From Pseudomonas sp. SDI (lineage in GTDB: Bacteria; Pseudomonadota; Gammaproteobacteria; Pseudomonadales; Pseudomonadaceae), in assembly GCF_003105155.1 (NCBI RefSeq), contig NZ_QETK01000022.1:1-64000 (forward strand): a stretch of 64,000 nucleotides of DNA, given 5' to 3'. The number at the start of each line of letters is the position of its first letter. Within the stretch, counting starts at the first letter, position 1. Positions 9,360 to 16,767 of the stretch are shown piece after piece. Position numbers and translations under genes: made by a program. The notes below the pieces were generated by a model, which saw only the letters and a program-made list of their open reading frames with translations, was not told the origin of the DNA and ran no database searches.

Positions 9360-10454
9360 ATGACCCAACGCACTCCCCTCGCGCTCTACCAGCAGGCCAT
9401 TGCCCAGAACGGTTTCTTCGCTGATCCTGCGCAGTTGCACGCGGCCACTGCCCTGCAAGCCTGTTTCGACACCCTGCACCACGGCGTCTACCTCTGGGGC
9501 CCGGTCGGGCGGGGCAAAACCTGGCTCATGGACCTGTTTCACCAATGCTTGCAAGTGCCCGCCAGACGGCAGCACTTCCACCATTTCATGCGCTGGGTGC
9601 ACCAGCGGCTGTTCCAGCTCAACGGCACCGCCGAACCCCTGCAAGCCCTGGCGCAAGCGCTAGCCGCGGAAATCCGCGTGCTGTGCTTCGACGAACTGTT
9701 CGTCAACGATATCGGCGACGCGATCATTCTCGGCGGGCTGTTCCAGGCGCTGTTCGATCATGGTGTGATCATCGTCGCCACCTCCAACCAGCCACCGGCG
9801 CAGCTCTACGCCGACGGCTTCAACCGCGAACGTTTCCTGCCGGCGATCAGCGCCATCGAGCAGCATATGGCCGTGGTCGCCGTCGACGGCGAGCAGGACC
9901 ACCGCCTGCACCCTGGTGCCGAGCAGCAACGCTACTGGCTGCGCCAGGACGACGGCCCAAGCGCGCTGCTCGGGGTGTTCTGCGCGTTGAGCGGCACCCA
10001 GCCCAGCACCGACCAGACGCTGACCGTCGGCTACCGGCAGATCGCCGTGGTACGCCGCAGCGACCAGGTGCTCTGGTGCCGCTATCACGACCTGTGCGAA
10101 CAACCGCTGGCGGCCATGGACTTCATGGCCCTGTGCGACCAGTTCCAGGCCATCCTGGTCAGCGACGTACCGGCCCTCGGCGCCCAGCAGCGCCCGGCGA
10201 AGATCGCCCGTGGCACCGAAGACGGCGCCGCTCGCGTCGCAGCCGGCGACCGTGAACTGCCGCAGTTGTCGATCCACGATGACAGCGTGCGACGCTTCAT
10301 CGCCCTGATCGACGAATGCTATGACCGGCGTATCGCCCTGTATCTGGAAGCCGAAGTGGCGCTGGATGCGCTCTACACTCAAGGGTATCTGGCATTCCCG
10401 TTCCGACGGACCCTGAGCCGCCTGCGGGAGATGCAACTGCAACGCTTCTGCTGA
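9360..10454 (+). CDS. zapE: AFG1-like ATPase ZapE
   Basis: A 364-residue P-loop ATPase of the AFG1/ZapE family, which in E. coli associates with the FtsZ ring under low oxygen or heat. Walker A is GPVGRGKTW (about residues 47-55) and Walker B is VLCFDELFVND, followed by a sensor-like ATSNQPP. The longer open frame begins at 9189 but runs through the hpd terminator and a REP-like element, so the start was taken at MTQRTPLALYQQA. A DinB-like gene follows 11 bp later and is probably cotranscribed. Many pseudomonads carry a second AFG1 copy near the ribosomal protein genes, so this may be the paralogue rather than the main zapE. Confidence 0.85.
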   Translation: MTQRTPLALYQQAIAQNGFFADPAQLHAATALQACFDTLHHGVYLWGPVGRGKTWLMDLFHQCLQVPARRQHFHHFMRWVHQRLFQLNGTAEPLQALAQALAAEIRVLCFDELFVNDIGDAIILGGLFQALFDHGVIIVATSNQPPAQLYADGFNRERFLPAISAIEQHMAVVAVDGEQDHRLHPGAEQQRYWLRQDDGPSALLGVFCALSGTQPSTDQTLTVGYRQIAVVRRSDQVLWCRYHDLCEQPLAAMDFMALCDQFQAILVSDVPALGAQQRPAKIARGTEDGAARVAAGDRELPQLSIHDDSVRRFIALIDECYDRRIALYLEAEVALDALYTQGYLAFPFRRTLSRLREMQLQRFC

Positions 10455-10465
10455 GGATCACCCTC

Positions 10466-11050
10466 ATGGCCGAGCCACTTTCGCATTACCTGCTGACCAT
10501 GGCCTACCAGAACGGCTGGGCCAACCACCGCCTGTACAAGGCTTGCCTGCAACTGAGCCAGGACGAGTTCGTGGCGCCGCGTTGCAGCTTTTTCCCGTCG
10601 ATCAAGGCCACCCTCAACCATATCCTCACGGTTGACTGGTTTTACCTGCATGCGCTGGAGTGCGAACAGCGCGGCGAGTCGCCCGACCCGGATGCCGAGC
10701 GCTTCTTCGAGCCCGCCGAGCCCTTCGCCAGTTGCGCCGAGCTGCGCGACGAACAGGCCCAGGCCGATCATCGGCTGATTGCCTATTGCCGCCAGTTGCA
10801 TGACGACCAGTTGCAGCGCTATGTGAGCATCGTCCGCCCTGACTGGTTGCAGCGCGAGCAGCGCCTGCGGCTGCTCTCGCACCTGTTCGAGCACCAGATC
10901 CATCATCGTGGCCAGGTGCACGCCATGCTCAGCGACACGGCCGTACGCCCGCCGCAGCTCGACGAATTCTTCTGTGAAGAGGAGGCACACCTGCGCGCGC
11001 AGGACTTTGCCGAGCTGGGCTGGAGCGAGGGGCTGATTTGGGGCCGTTAG
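10466..11050 (+). CDS. DinB-family (YfiT-like) putative metalloenzyme
   Basis: A 194-residue four-helix-bundle protein of the DinB/YfiT type. The expected metal-binding histidines are in TLNHILTVDWFY and in FEHQIHHRGQVHAML. Family members include thiol transferases, often dependent on low-molecular-weight thiols; the substrate here is unknown. It follows zapE closely. The stop codon lies at the left boundary of the inverted-repeat element, so the insertion spared the gene. Confidence 0.85.
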   Translation: MAEPLSHYLLTMAYQNGWANHRLYKACLQLSQDEFVAPRCSFFPSIKATLNHILTVDWFYLHALECEQRGESPDPDAERFFEPAEPFASCAELRDEQAQADHRLIAYCRQLHDDQLQRYVSIVRPDWLQREQRLRLLSHLFEHQIHHRGQVHAMLSDTAVRPPQLDEFFCEEEAHLRAQDFAELGWSEGLIWGR

Positions 11051-11056
11051 TGTAGC

Positions 11057-11085
11057 GTTTCACAAGTACCACTGAAAATTCGAGC
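11057..11085 (+). repeat. Left terminal inverted repeat
   Basis: Begins GTTTCACAAGTACCACTG and ends ATTCGAGC. It matches the reverse complement of 12373-12401 except at two positions (A/G and C/T). Confidence 0.85.
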
Positions 11086-11089
11086 TAGG

Positions 11090-11194
11090 CTAGCGTTCAT
11101 CGATCTCGCTGGCCAGTCGTGACGTCTGGTTTTTGGAGATGCCGGTCATGCCCATGGTTTTCAGCAGTTCGTCTACGGAGCATGTCGAAACGCC
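11090..11194 (-). pseudogene. IS256-family (mutator-type) transposase fragment
   Basis: Translating the minus strand gives GVSTCSVDELLKTMGMTG then ISKNQTSRLASEIDER before a TAG stop. This is the conserved GxST..VDDL..AMG..GIS.SQVSRL..EIDE stretch of IS256-type transposases, normally near residues 90-130 of about 400. Both the N-terminus and the catalytic C-terminal two thirds are missing. Upstream the frame cannot be followed beyond the TatD stop. It identifies the likely source of the flanking inverted repeats. Confidence 0.75.
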
Positions 11195-11222
11195 TGCGCG
11201 GCGCTTCAGTTGGTGCGAGTGC

Positions 11223-12107
11223 TCATTTGACTACCGTTTCCTGGCCACGCAGGACCGAGTCGCCCTGCCACTGGCGACGCTGGTCGATGGGCAGCGGGGT
11301 ACTGACCAACTGTTTGTCAAGTTGACCACTCTGGGCGAAGAAGTCCACCGGATTGTGGAACAGCACTTGTTCTACTTGAGTTTCGCTGAAGCCAGCGGCG
11401 AGCATCGCCTGCCCGGTCTTGGGCACCTTGAGTGGATCGCTGATACCCCAGTCGGCGGCGCTATTGACCACCATCTTTTCGGTGCCGTACTCCTGCAACA
11501 AGGCCACCATGCGCTGCTCGGACATTCGGGTATTGGGGTAGATGGAGTGCCCGCGCCAGCAGTCGCTGTCTAGCACCAGTTGCAGGTTTAGCTCGTTAAG
11601 GTGATCGATGATCACCAGATGTTCGGCGATTCCCACCTCGCGGATCACCGCCAGGGTACGCTTGGTGCCGCCGATCTTGTCCCTGTGAGGGGTGTGCACC
11701 AATACCGGCAGGTTGAATTGCTTGGCCAGTTCGAGCTGGGCCGCGAGAAAGCGATCCTCTTCCGGAGTGATGTCTTTGTAGCCGATCGCGCCGACGGCCA
11801 CTACGCCGTCCTTGACCAAATAGCGCGGCAGCGCCTCCAGCACCTCGTTGGCTACCGACAGGTCGTTGGCCTCCGTGGGATTCAGACCGATGGTGCAGAA
11901 ATGGTGGATGCCGAACACGCTGGCACGCGAGCGTTCCCAGCCCAGCAGTGTGTCGAAGTAATCAATGAAGCTGCCGACGCTACTATATGCCTGGCCTTGC
12001 CGGGCGGCCGGCTCGATGACCCCGGTGATACCAGCAGCAGCCATGTTCTGGTAGTCGTCAGTGGTGCGGCTGATCATATGAATATGCGGGTCGAAATACT
12101 TGAGCAT
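11223..12107 (-). CDS. TatD-like metal-dependent hydrolase (EboB-type), altered active site
   Basis: A 294-residue TIM-barrel amidohydrolase. It has the HxH metal motif at the N-terminus (DPHIHM, His8/His10), VLVHTPHRD, IIDHLNE and the Asp of NSAADWG. The pattern SRTTDDYQ...GITGVIEP and SSVGSFIDYFDTLLGWE resembles, from memory, the TatD subgroup found in ebo/edb-type gene clusters, but no other ebo genes are nearby. The usual bridging Glu of GEIG is Ala107 (GAIGYKD, codon GCG), so metal binding may be weakened or the protein may not be catalytic. The gene lies wholly inside the inverted-repeat element and has its own promoter and an AAGGA site, so it looks like cargo. Confidence 0.8.
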   Translation of the reverse strand: MLKYFDPHIHMISRTTDDYQNMAAAGITGVIEPAARQGQAYSSVGSFIDYFDTLLGWERSRASVFGIHHFCTIGLNPTEANDLSVANEVLEALPRYLVKDGVVAVGAIGYKDITPEEDRFLAAQLELAKQFNLPVLVHTPHRDKIGGTKRTLAVIREVGIAEHLVIIDHLNELNLQLVLDSDCWRGHSIYPNTRMSEQRMVALLQEYGTEKMVVNSAADWGISDPLKVPKTGQAMLAAGFSETQVEQVLFHNPVDFFAQSGQLDKQLVSTPLPIDQRRQWQGDSVLRGQETVVK

Positions 12108-12207
12108 GGTGAGTCGTTTCCTTGACGTGGGGTGGAGGAAAATCGACTTCCTTGTCGACCCAGATGGACTGGGCGTGTGCTGAAAGCAATCAGCGCCACG
12201 GGAAAAT

Positions 12208-12234
12208 ACTTTAATGCGTGGGTTGGAATGTCAA
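12208..12234 (-). promoter_or_regulatory. Putative sigma-70 promoter of the TatD-like gene
   Basis: On the minus strand TTGACA (12229-12234) and TAAAGT (12208-12213) are separated by 15 bp, about 100 bp before the start codon. The perfect -35 box offsets the short spacer. The 12231-12372 stretch otherwise holds only a 41-codon ORF of no recognised family, starting at 12356. Confidence 0.45.
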
Positions 12235-12414
12235 TGACTGAAAATGTTTCGCGATATTTCGCTTTGTTGGCTCAGGTGCCAGCGTGACAGCACATCCTGA
12301 GCGGGTACCCACGCGTTGGGCAATGTCGTTGCCTGACTCGCCGGCCGTGTAGGCATGCCCCCTGAGCGTCTTGCTCAAATTTTCAGTGGTACTCGTGAAA
12401 CACCACCCTAGCGC

Positions 12415-12849
12415 CTAGCGGTGAATCCAGCCCAGAGTGAGCAAGGCCAGCACCAGGTAGCGCCCGCCCTTGGCCACGCTGACCAGTGCCAGAAAGCGCC
12501 AGAACGGCTCGCGCATGACCCCGGCAATCAGCGTCAGCGGGTCGCCGATCACCGGCATCCAGCTCAGCAGCAGCGACCAGTGGCCGTACCGTCGATAGCG
12601 TTGCTGGGCCTTTTCCAACTGCGCCGGCTTGACCGGAAACCAGTGCTTGTCGCGCAGCCGGTCGATGCCACGGCCCAGCAGCCAGTTGACGATCGAGCCC
12701 AGCACATTGCCCAGGGTCGCCACCAGCAACAGGTCGAGCACCGCCTCGGGATTGCCCAGCAGCAGCCCGACCAGCACGGCTTCGGACTGCAACGGCAGCA
12801 GGGTGGCGGCACCGAAGGCGGCGAGGAACAGGCCCCAGTAGCTAAGCAT
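12415..12849 (-). CDS. YqaA-family (SNARE-associated/DedA-like) membrane protein
   Basis: A 144-residue membrane protein of the YqaA type, a small relative of DedA proteins. It has a conserved amphipathic GRGIDRLRDKHWFPV stretch and a LSWMPVIGDPLTLIAGVMR motif. DedA relatives act in membrane homeostasis and lipid flipping; YqaA function is undefined. It starts 4 bp after the DUF411 stop and is probably the last gene of the copper-linked transcription unit. Confidence 0.8.
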   Translation of the reverse strand: MLSYWGLFLAAFGAATLLPLQSEAVLVGLLLGNPEAVLDLLLVATLGNVLGSIVNWLLGRGIDRLRDKHWFPVKPAQLEKAQQRYRRYGHWSLLLSWMPVIGDPLTLIAGVMREPFWRFLALVSVAKGGRYLVLALLTLGWIHR

Positions 12850-12852
12850 CGA

Positions 12853-13281
12853 TCAGTATTCGGCAACCACTTCGTCGGTGCCGGCGGCGGTCAGGCCGAT
12901 GACCTGGTAGGCGTCCTTGTGATCGCCCATTTCCATGCCCGGCGAGCCCATCGGCATGCCCGGCACGGCCAGCCCGCGCAGGTCCGGACGCTTGGCCAGC
13001 AGCTGAATCTGTTCGGCCGGCACATGGCCTTCGACGAACTTGCCGTCGATCACCCCGGTGTGGCACGAGGCCAGGCGCGGGGCCACGCCCAGGCGCTGCT
13101 TGACCGCGCTCATGTTCGGTTCGACGTGATCGTTGACAGTGAAACCGTTGTCGCGCAGGTGGCTGATCCATTCCTTGCAGCAACCGCAGTTGGGGTCACG
13201 GTATACGTCGATGGTTTGCGCGGCCTGGGCCAGGCCGCTCAGGGCCAGCAGGCCGAGGGCAGCAAGCTTGTATTTGAGCAT
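12853..13281 (-). CDS. DUF411 periplasmic metal-binding protein (copper-associated)
   Basis: A 142-residue protein with a cleavable signal peptide ending AQA (residues about 1-20). The mature part has a thioredoxin-like DPNCGCCKEW motif, a second Cys-His (SCHTG) and a Met-rich PGMPMGSPGMEMGDH stretch, all fitting copper(I) binding. DUF411 proteins commonly sit beside copper resistance genes, as here after copB. A chaperone or storage role in the periplasm is inferred. Confidence 0.88.
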   Translation of the reverse strand: MLKYKLAALGLLALSGLAQAAQTIDVYRDPNCGCCKEWISHLRDNGFTVNDHVEPNMSAVKQRLGVAPRLASCHTGVIDGKFVEGHVPAEQIQLLAKRPDLRGLAVPGMPMGSPGMEMGDHKDAYQVIGLTAAGTDEVVAEY

Positions 13282-13296
13282 GATGTGTCTCCGGGG

Positions 13297-14043
13297 CTAG
13301 AAGCGCAGGCGGATGCCGGCAACCACACGGGTCTGGCCGGTATCGTCGTCGGCGTCGCGGGCCAGCTCGGCGGTGCGGCCGTGCAGGCGGTTGAATGAGA
13401 CCCCCAGGTAGGGGGCGAAACCACGGCTGATCTCGTAGCGCAGGCGCAGGCCTAACTCGCTGTCGGCAAGGCCGGCGCCTTGCTCGCGCTGCGGCTCGGT
13501 ACGGCCGTAGACATTGCTTTCCAGTGTCGGCTCAAGGATCCAGCGATTGCTCAGCAGGATAGCGTAACTGGCCTCCAGGCGCAGCGCGGTTTGTTGTCGC
13601 TCGCCGGCATAGGCCGTGGCTTCCAGCTCCAGGCCGTAGAGTGGTGTGCCCTGGATGCCAACGGCGGCCCAGGCCTGGCCGCTGGCCGGTTTGAAGTCCT
13701 GGCGCAGGCCACCGACCAGTTCCCACCAGGGGCTGATCGCGTGGCCCCACAGCGCTTGCAGTTCGGCTTTGTGCGTGCGGCCCTGTTCGCGCTCGCCTTC
13801 ACTGCGCAGCCACAGGCGGTCGATGTCGCCACCGATCCAGGCGTTGGCGTTCCAGTTCAGCGCGCTGCTGCTGTCGAACTGCTGCACTTCCAGCTGTTCG
13901 ACGATCACCGCCCAGTTCACTTGGCGATCATGCACTTGATGCCCGTTCAGGGCGCGCGCCTCGGCGGCGCGGGCCTCTTCGCTGCCGAGCAGGGCGAGCA
14001 GGGCCAGGCTGCCGAGTAACGGCCGGTTGAGTCGTTCAGTCAT
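13297..14043 (-). CDS. copB: Copper resistance outer-membrane protein CopB
   Basis: A 248-residue predicted beta-barrel with a signal peptide (LLGSLALLALLGSEEARAAE) and a C-terminal aromatic residue (VAGIRLRF), typical for outer-membrane insertion. The body matches CopB/PcoB, e.g. VEQLEVQQFD and ELELRLRYEIS-like strands. Its ATG overlaps the copA end by 8 bp, and the longer open frame lies inside copA. It lacks the long Met/His-rich N-terminal region of some CopB proteins. It probably acts with periplasmic CopA in copper sequestration or efflux. Confidence 0.88.
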   Translation of the reverse strand: MTERLNRPLLGSLALLALLGSEEARAAEARALNGHQVHDRQVNWAVIVEQLEVQQFDSSSALNWNANAWIGGDIDRLWLRSEGEREQGRTHKAELQALWGHAISPWWELVGGLRQDFKPASGQAWAAVGIQGTPLYGLELEATAYAGERQQTALRLEASYAILLSNRWILEPTLESNVYGRTEPQREQGAGLADSELGLRLRYEISRGFAPYLGVSFNRLHGRTAELARDADDDTGQTRVVAGIRLRF

Positions 14044-15739
14044 CGACGCGCACCTCGCGGAACATGCCGGTCTCCATGTGATAGAGCAGATGGCAGTGGT
14101 AGGCCCAGCGGCCCAGGGCATCGGCGCTGACCCGGTAGCTGCGGCGGCTGCCGGGCGGCATGTCGATGGTGTGCTTGCGCACCTGGAAGCGCCCCTGGTC
14201 GTCTTCCAGGTCGCTCCACAGGCCATGTAGGTGAATCGGGTGGGCCATCATCGTGTCGTTGACCAGGGTGATGCGCAGGCGCTCGCCGTATTTCAGCCGC
14301 AGTGGCTCGGCGTCGGCGAACTTGATGCCGTTGAACGACCAGGCAAAGCGTTCCATGTGCCCGGTCAGGTGCAGTTCGATCTCGCGCCCTGGTGCGCGGC
14401 CGTCGGGGTCGGCGAAGGTGCTTTTCAGGTCGGCATAGGTCAGCACCCGACGGCCATTATTGCGCAGGCCCAGCCCGGGGTCGGCAAGGTTGGCGCGTGG
14501 CATCATGGTTTGCATGTCGACCAGCGGGTTGCCGATTTCCGAAGACGGGTGTGGCTGCATGCGCATGCCCGGCATGCCGGGCATGTTGCTGTGGTCCATG
14601 CCGGCCATCTGGCTATGATCCATGCCGGCCCCATGGTCCATGCCCATGTCGCTCATCTGCAGCACCGGGCGTGGATCAGGTTCGGGCACCGGTGCACTGA
14701 GCCCGACGGCCCGCGCCAGGGTGCCGCGGGCGAAGCCGCTGCGGTCCATGCTCTGGGCAAACAGGGTGTAGGCGGGCAGGTCGCCGACCTTGACCAGCAC
14801 GTCATAGGTTTCCGCCACCGCCAGGCGCAGTTCGTCGACTACCACCGGCAAGACCGGCTGGCCGTCGGCGGCGATCACCACCAGTTTCAGGCCAGGGATG
14901 CGGAAATCGAAATAGCTCATCGCCGAGCCGTTGATCAGACGCAGGCGCAAGGTTTCGCCGGGCTCGAACAGGCAAGTGAAGTTGGCGTCGGGCGGCTGGC
15001 CGTTGAGCAGGTAGGTGTAGGTGGCGGCGCTGATGTCGGCGAGGTCGGTGGGGCTCATGCGCATCTGCGCCCATTCCTTACGGTTGCCGAGCGCGGCCGA
15101 CCAACCGTCGCGGGCGACGTCGTCGATGAAGTCGCCGACGGTACGTTTGTGGTAGTTGAAAGCGTCGGACTGTTTCTTCAGCGTGGCCAGCAGTGCGGCC
15201 GGCTGCTCGTCGCTCCAGTCGCTGAACAGCAGCACCTGGTCGCGCTGGTAGCGATAGGGCTCGGGCTGTTTCGGTGCGATGACGATGGCACCGTAGACCC
15301 CGGCCTGTTCCTGCAGGCCGGAATGGCTGTGATACCAGTAGGTGCCGGATTGCTGCAGGGTGAACTGGTAGAGGTAGTCGCCGCCGGGCTCGATGCCGGC
15401 GAAGCTCAGGCCGGGGACGCCGTCCATGCTGCTGGGCAGGAGGATGCCGTGCCAGTGCAGCGAGGTGGCCTCATGCAGCCGGTTGCGCACGCGCAGGGTG
15501 ACGGTGTCACCTTCGCGCCAGCGCAGGGTGGGGCCGGGCAGGCTGTTGTTGATGGTCAGCGCCGTGCGTGGGCGGCCGGTGAGATTGACCGCCGTCTGGC
15601 CGATGAACAGCTCGAAGTGCTGGCCGCTGAGGCTGTTGCCGGCGGCCCAGGCCGCAGGCCGCCACAGGCCCAGGCCGGCCAACGCGGTGCCGGCGGCCAG
15701 GCCTTTGACGAAGGTGCGGCGGGTGGGGTGGTGGGGCAT
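14036..15739 (-). CDS. copA: Multicopper oxidase CopA
   Basis: A 567-residue periplasmic multicopper oxidase. A twin-arginine signal is visible (RRTFVKG, residues 7-13, then a hydrophobic run ending AWA). Copper ligands are present in all four motifs: HWHGI, HSHSG, HPIHLHG and HCHLLYHMETGM. A Met/His-rich insertion (about residues 360-395, with repeated GMDHS units) should bind Cu(I). It oxidises Cu(I) to Cu(II) and sequesters copper. It is first in the copA-copB-DUF411-yqaA unit. A CopR-like box lies 73-87 bp upstream. Confidence 0.95.
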   Translation of the reverse strand: MPHHPTRRTFVKGLAAGTALAGLGLWRPAAWAAGNSLSGQHFELFIGQTAVNLTGRPRTALTINNSLPGPTLRWREGDTVTLRVRNRLHEATSLHWHGILLPSSMDGVPGLSFAGIEPGGDYLYQFTLQQSGTYWYHSHSGLQEQAGVYGAIVIAPKQPEPYRYQRDQVLLFSDWSDEQPAALLATLKKQSDAFNYHKRTVGDFIDDVARDGWSAALGNRKEWAQMRMSPTDLADISAATYTYLLNGQPPDANFTCLFEPGETLRLRLINGSAMSYFDFRIPGLKLVVIAADGQPVLPVVVDELRLAVAETYDVLVKVGDLPAYTLFAQSMDRSGFARGTLARAVGLSAPVPEPDPRPVLQMSDMGMDHGAGMDHSQMAGMDHSNMPGMPGMRMQPHPSSEIGNPLVDMQTMMPRANLADPGLGLRNNGRRVLTYADLKSTFADPDGRAPGREIELHLTGHMERFAWSFNGIKFADAEPLRLKYGERLRITLVNDTMMAHPIHLHGLWSDLEDDQGRFQVRKHTIDMPPGSRRSYRVSADALGRWAYHCHLLYHMETGMFREVRVDD

Positions 15740-15811
15740 GCGCAGTGCCTGTTGGGTCTGGGAGATGGACAGACGGTAACCACGGTGGGCTGTCGGGAAG
15801 CTGAGGGGCGG

Positions 15812-15826
15812 ATTACAGCTTTGTCA
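15812..15826 (-). promoter_or_regulatory. Candidate CopR-type box upstream of copA
   Basis: On the minus strand TGACA-AAGC-TGTAAT, an imperfect inverted repeat like the cop boxes bound by CopR/CusR-type response regulators. No copRS genes are present in the window. Confidence 0.5.
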
Positions 15827-15847
15827 GCTGGGCGGCTGGCAGGGCCT

Positions 15848-15894
15848 GGGCTAACCTGTGGGCGCTGGCAAGGCCGGCGCCCACAGGTTAGCCT
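15848..15894. repeat. Long REP-type hairpin upstream of the SDR gene
   Basis: A perfect 17-bp inverted repeat (15849-15865 with 15877-15893; arm starts GGCTAACCTGTGGGCGC) extends inwards by four more pairs to a 3-nt loop and outwards by one G-T pair. The CCTGTGGGCGC core is of REP type. It ends 34 bp before the SDR start codon. Confidence 0.75.
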
Positions 15895-15928
15895 TGGCAC
15901 CGTCAGCCAGTGGGGGCAAGGAGTATCC

Positions 15929-16675
15929 ATGGATAACGTGATCATCATTAGCGGTGCCAGCCGCGGTATCGGCGCCGCTACCGCGCTGTTGGCCGCGCAG
16001 GCCGGCTACCGCATCTGCATCAACTACCACGCCGACGACGAGGCCGCCCAGCGCGTGCTGGCCCAGGTCCGTGAACGGGGCGCCGAGGCCATCACCGTGC
16101 GCGCCGACGTGAGCGTCGAAGACGAAGTCATCCAGTTGTTCCACCGTGTCGACCAGGAGCTGGGCCGGGTCACCGCGTTGGTGAACAATGCCGGCACCAT
16201 CGGCCAGAAGAGCCGGGTGGAAGACATGTCTGAATTCCGCCTGCTCAAATTGATGAAGACCAACGTGGTCGGGCCGATTCTCTGCGCCAAGCACGCACTG
16301 CAACGCATGTCGACCCGGCATGGCGGCGCCGGTGGCAGCATCGTCAATGTATCGTCGGTGGCGGCGCGGTTGGGCGCGCCGAACGAATATGTGGATTACG
16401 CCGCATCGAAGGGCGCGCTGGACACCTTCACCCTCGGCCTGGCCAGGGAAGTGGCGGCCGAGGGGGTGCGGGTCAATGCGGTGCGGCCGGGGTACATCTT
16501 CACCGATTTCCATGCCCTGAGCGGCGACCCGGAGCGGGTCAGCAAGCTTGCGCCGAGCATCCCCATGGGGCGCGGCGGGCAGGCCCATGAGGTGGCCGAG
16601 GCGATCATGTGGTTGCTGTCGGACAAGGCGTCGTATTCGACGGGGAGTTTCATCGATTTGGGCGGCGGACGCTAA
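15929..16675 (+). CDS. SDR-family oxidoreductase
   Basis: A 248-residue short-chain dehydrogenase. It has the nucleotide-binding SGASRGIG at residues 8-15, NNAG, a catalytic Ser in NVSSVAARLG and the YVDYAASKG Tyr-Lys pair, plus VRPGYIFTD. It resembles 3-oxoacyl-ACP reductase-like or glucose dehydrogenase-like SDRs of unknown substrate. The open frame runs from far upstream, but AAGGAG lies 5 bp before the ATG at 15929, which fixes the start. Confidence 0.88.
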   Translation: MDNVIIISGASRGIGAATALLAAQAGYRICINYHADDEAAQRVLAQVRERGAEAITVRADVSVEDEVIQLFHRVDQELGRVTALVNNAGTIGQKSRVEDMSEFRLLKLMKTNVVGPILCAKHALQRMSTRHGGAGGSIVNVSSVAARLGAPNEYVDYAASKGALDTFTLGLAREVAAEGVRVNAVRPGYIFTDFHALSGDPERVSKLAPSIPMGRGGQAHEVAEAIMWLLSDKASYSTGSFIDLGGGR

Positions 16676-16677
16676 CA

Positions 16678-16762
16678 GCATCGCGGCACGAGCCCGCGCC
16701 CACAAGGCCTATGCAATCCCCTGTGGGCGCGGCGATGCGCGCCCCGACTCGTCCCGCGATGC
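16678..16762. repeat. Paired inverted REP elements
   Basis: Two REP units face each other. Outer arms GCATCGCGG (16678-16686) and CCGCGATGC (16754-16762) and inner arms GCGCCCACA (16696-16704) and TGTGGGCGC (16722-16730) are exact complements. It sits between the convergent SDR and MocR genes and may terminate both. Confidence 0.7.
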
Positions 16763-16767
16763 GGCCC

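Larger units (their letters stand above)
11051..12407. mobile_element. Inverted-repeat-bounded element with IS256-family remnant and TatD cargo
   Basis: A 1.36 kb segment between the convergent dinB-like and yqaA genes is bordered by 29-bp inverted repeats (11057-11085 and 12373-12401) that match at 27 of 29 positions. Weaker similarity runs outwards for about six bases, starting TGT on the left. Inside are a minus-strand IS256-type transposase fragment and a TatD-like gene with its own promoter. No complete transposase is present, so mobility would need one in trans. A TAG triplet occurs at both outer edges, but no convincing 8-9 bp target duplication was seen. Confidence 0.7.

Noticed and set aside
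14231..15928. Long plus-strand N-terminal extension of the SDR
   Set aside because: It runs antisense through copA; the AAGGAG next to ATG 15929 and the start of the Rossmann fold fix the real start.
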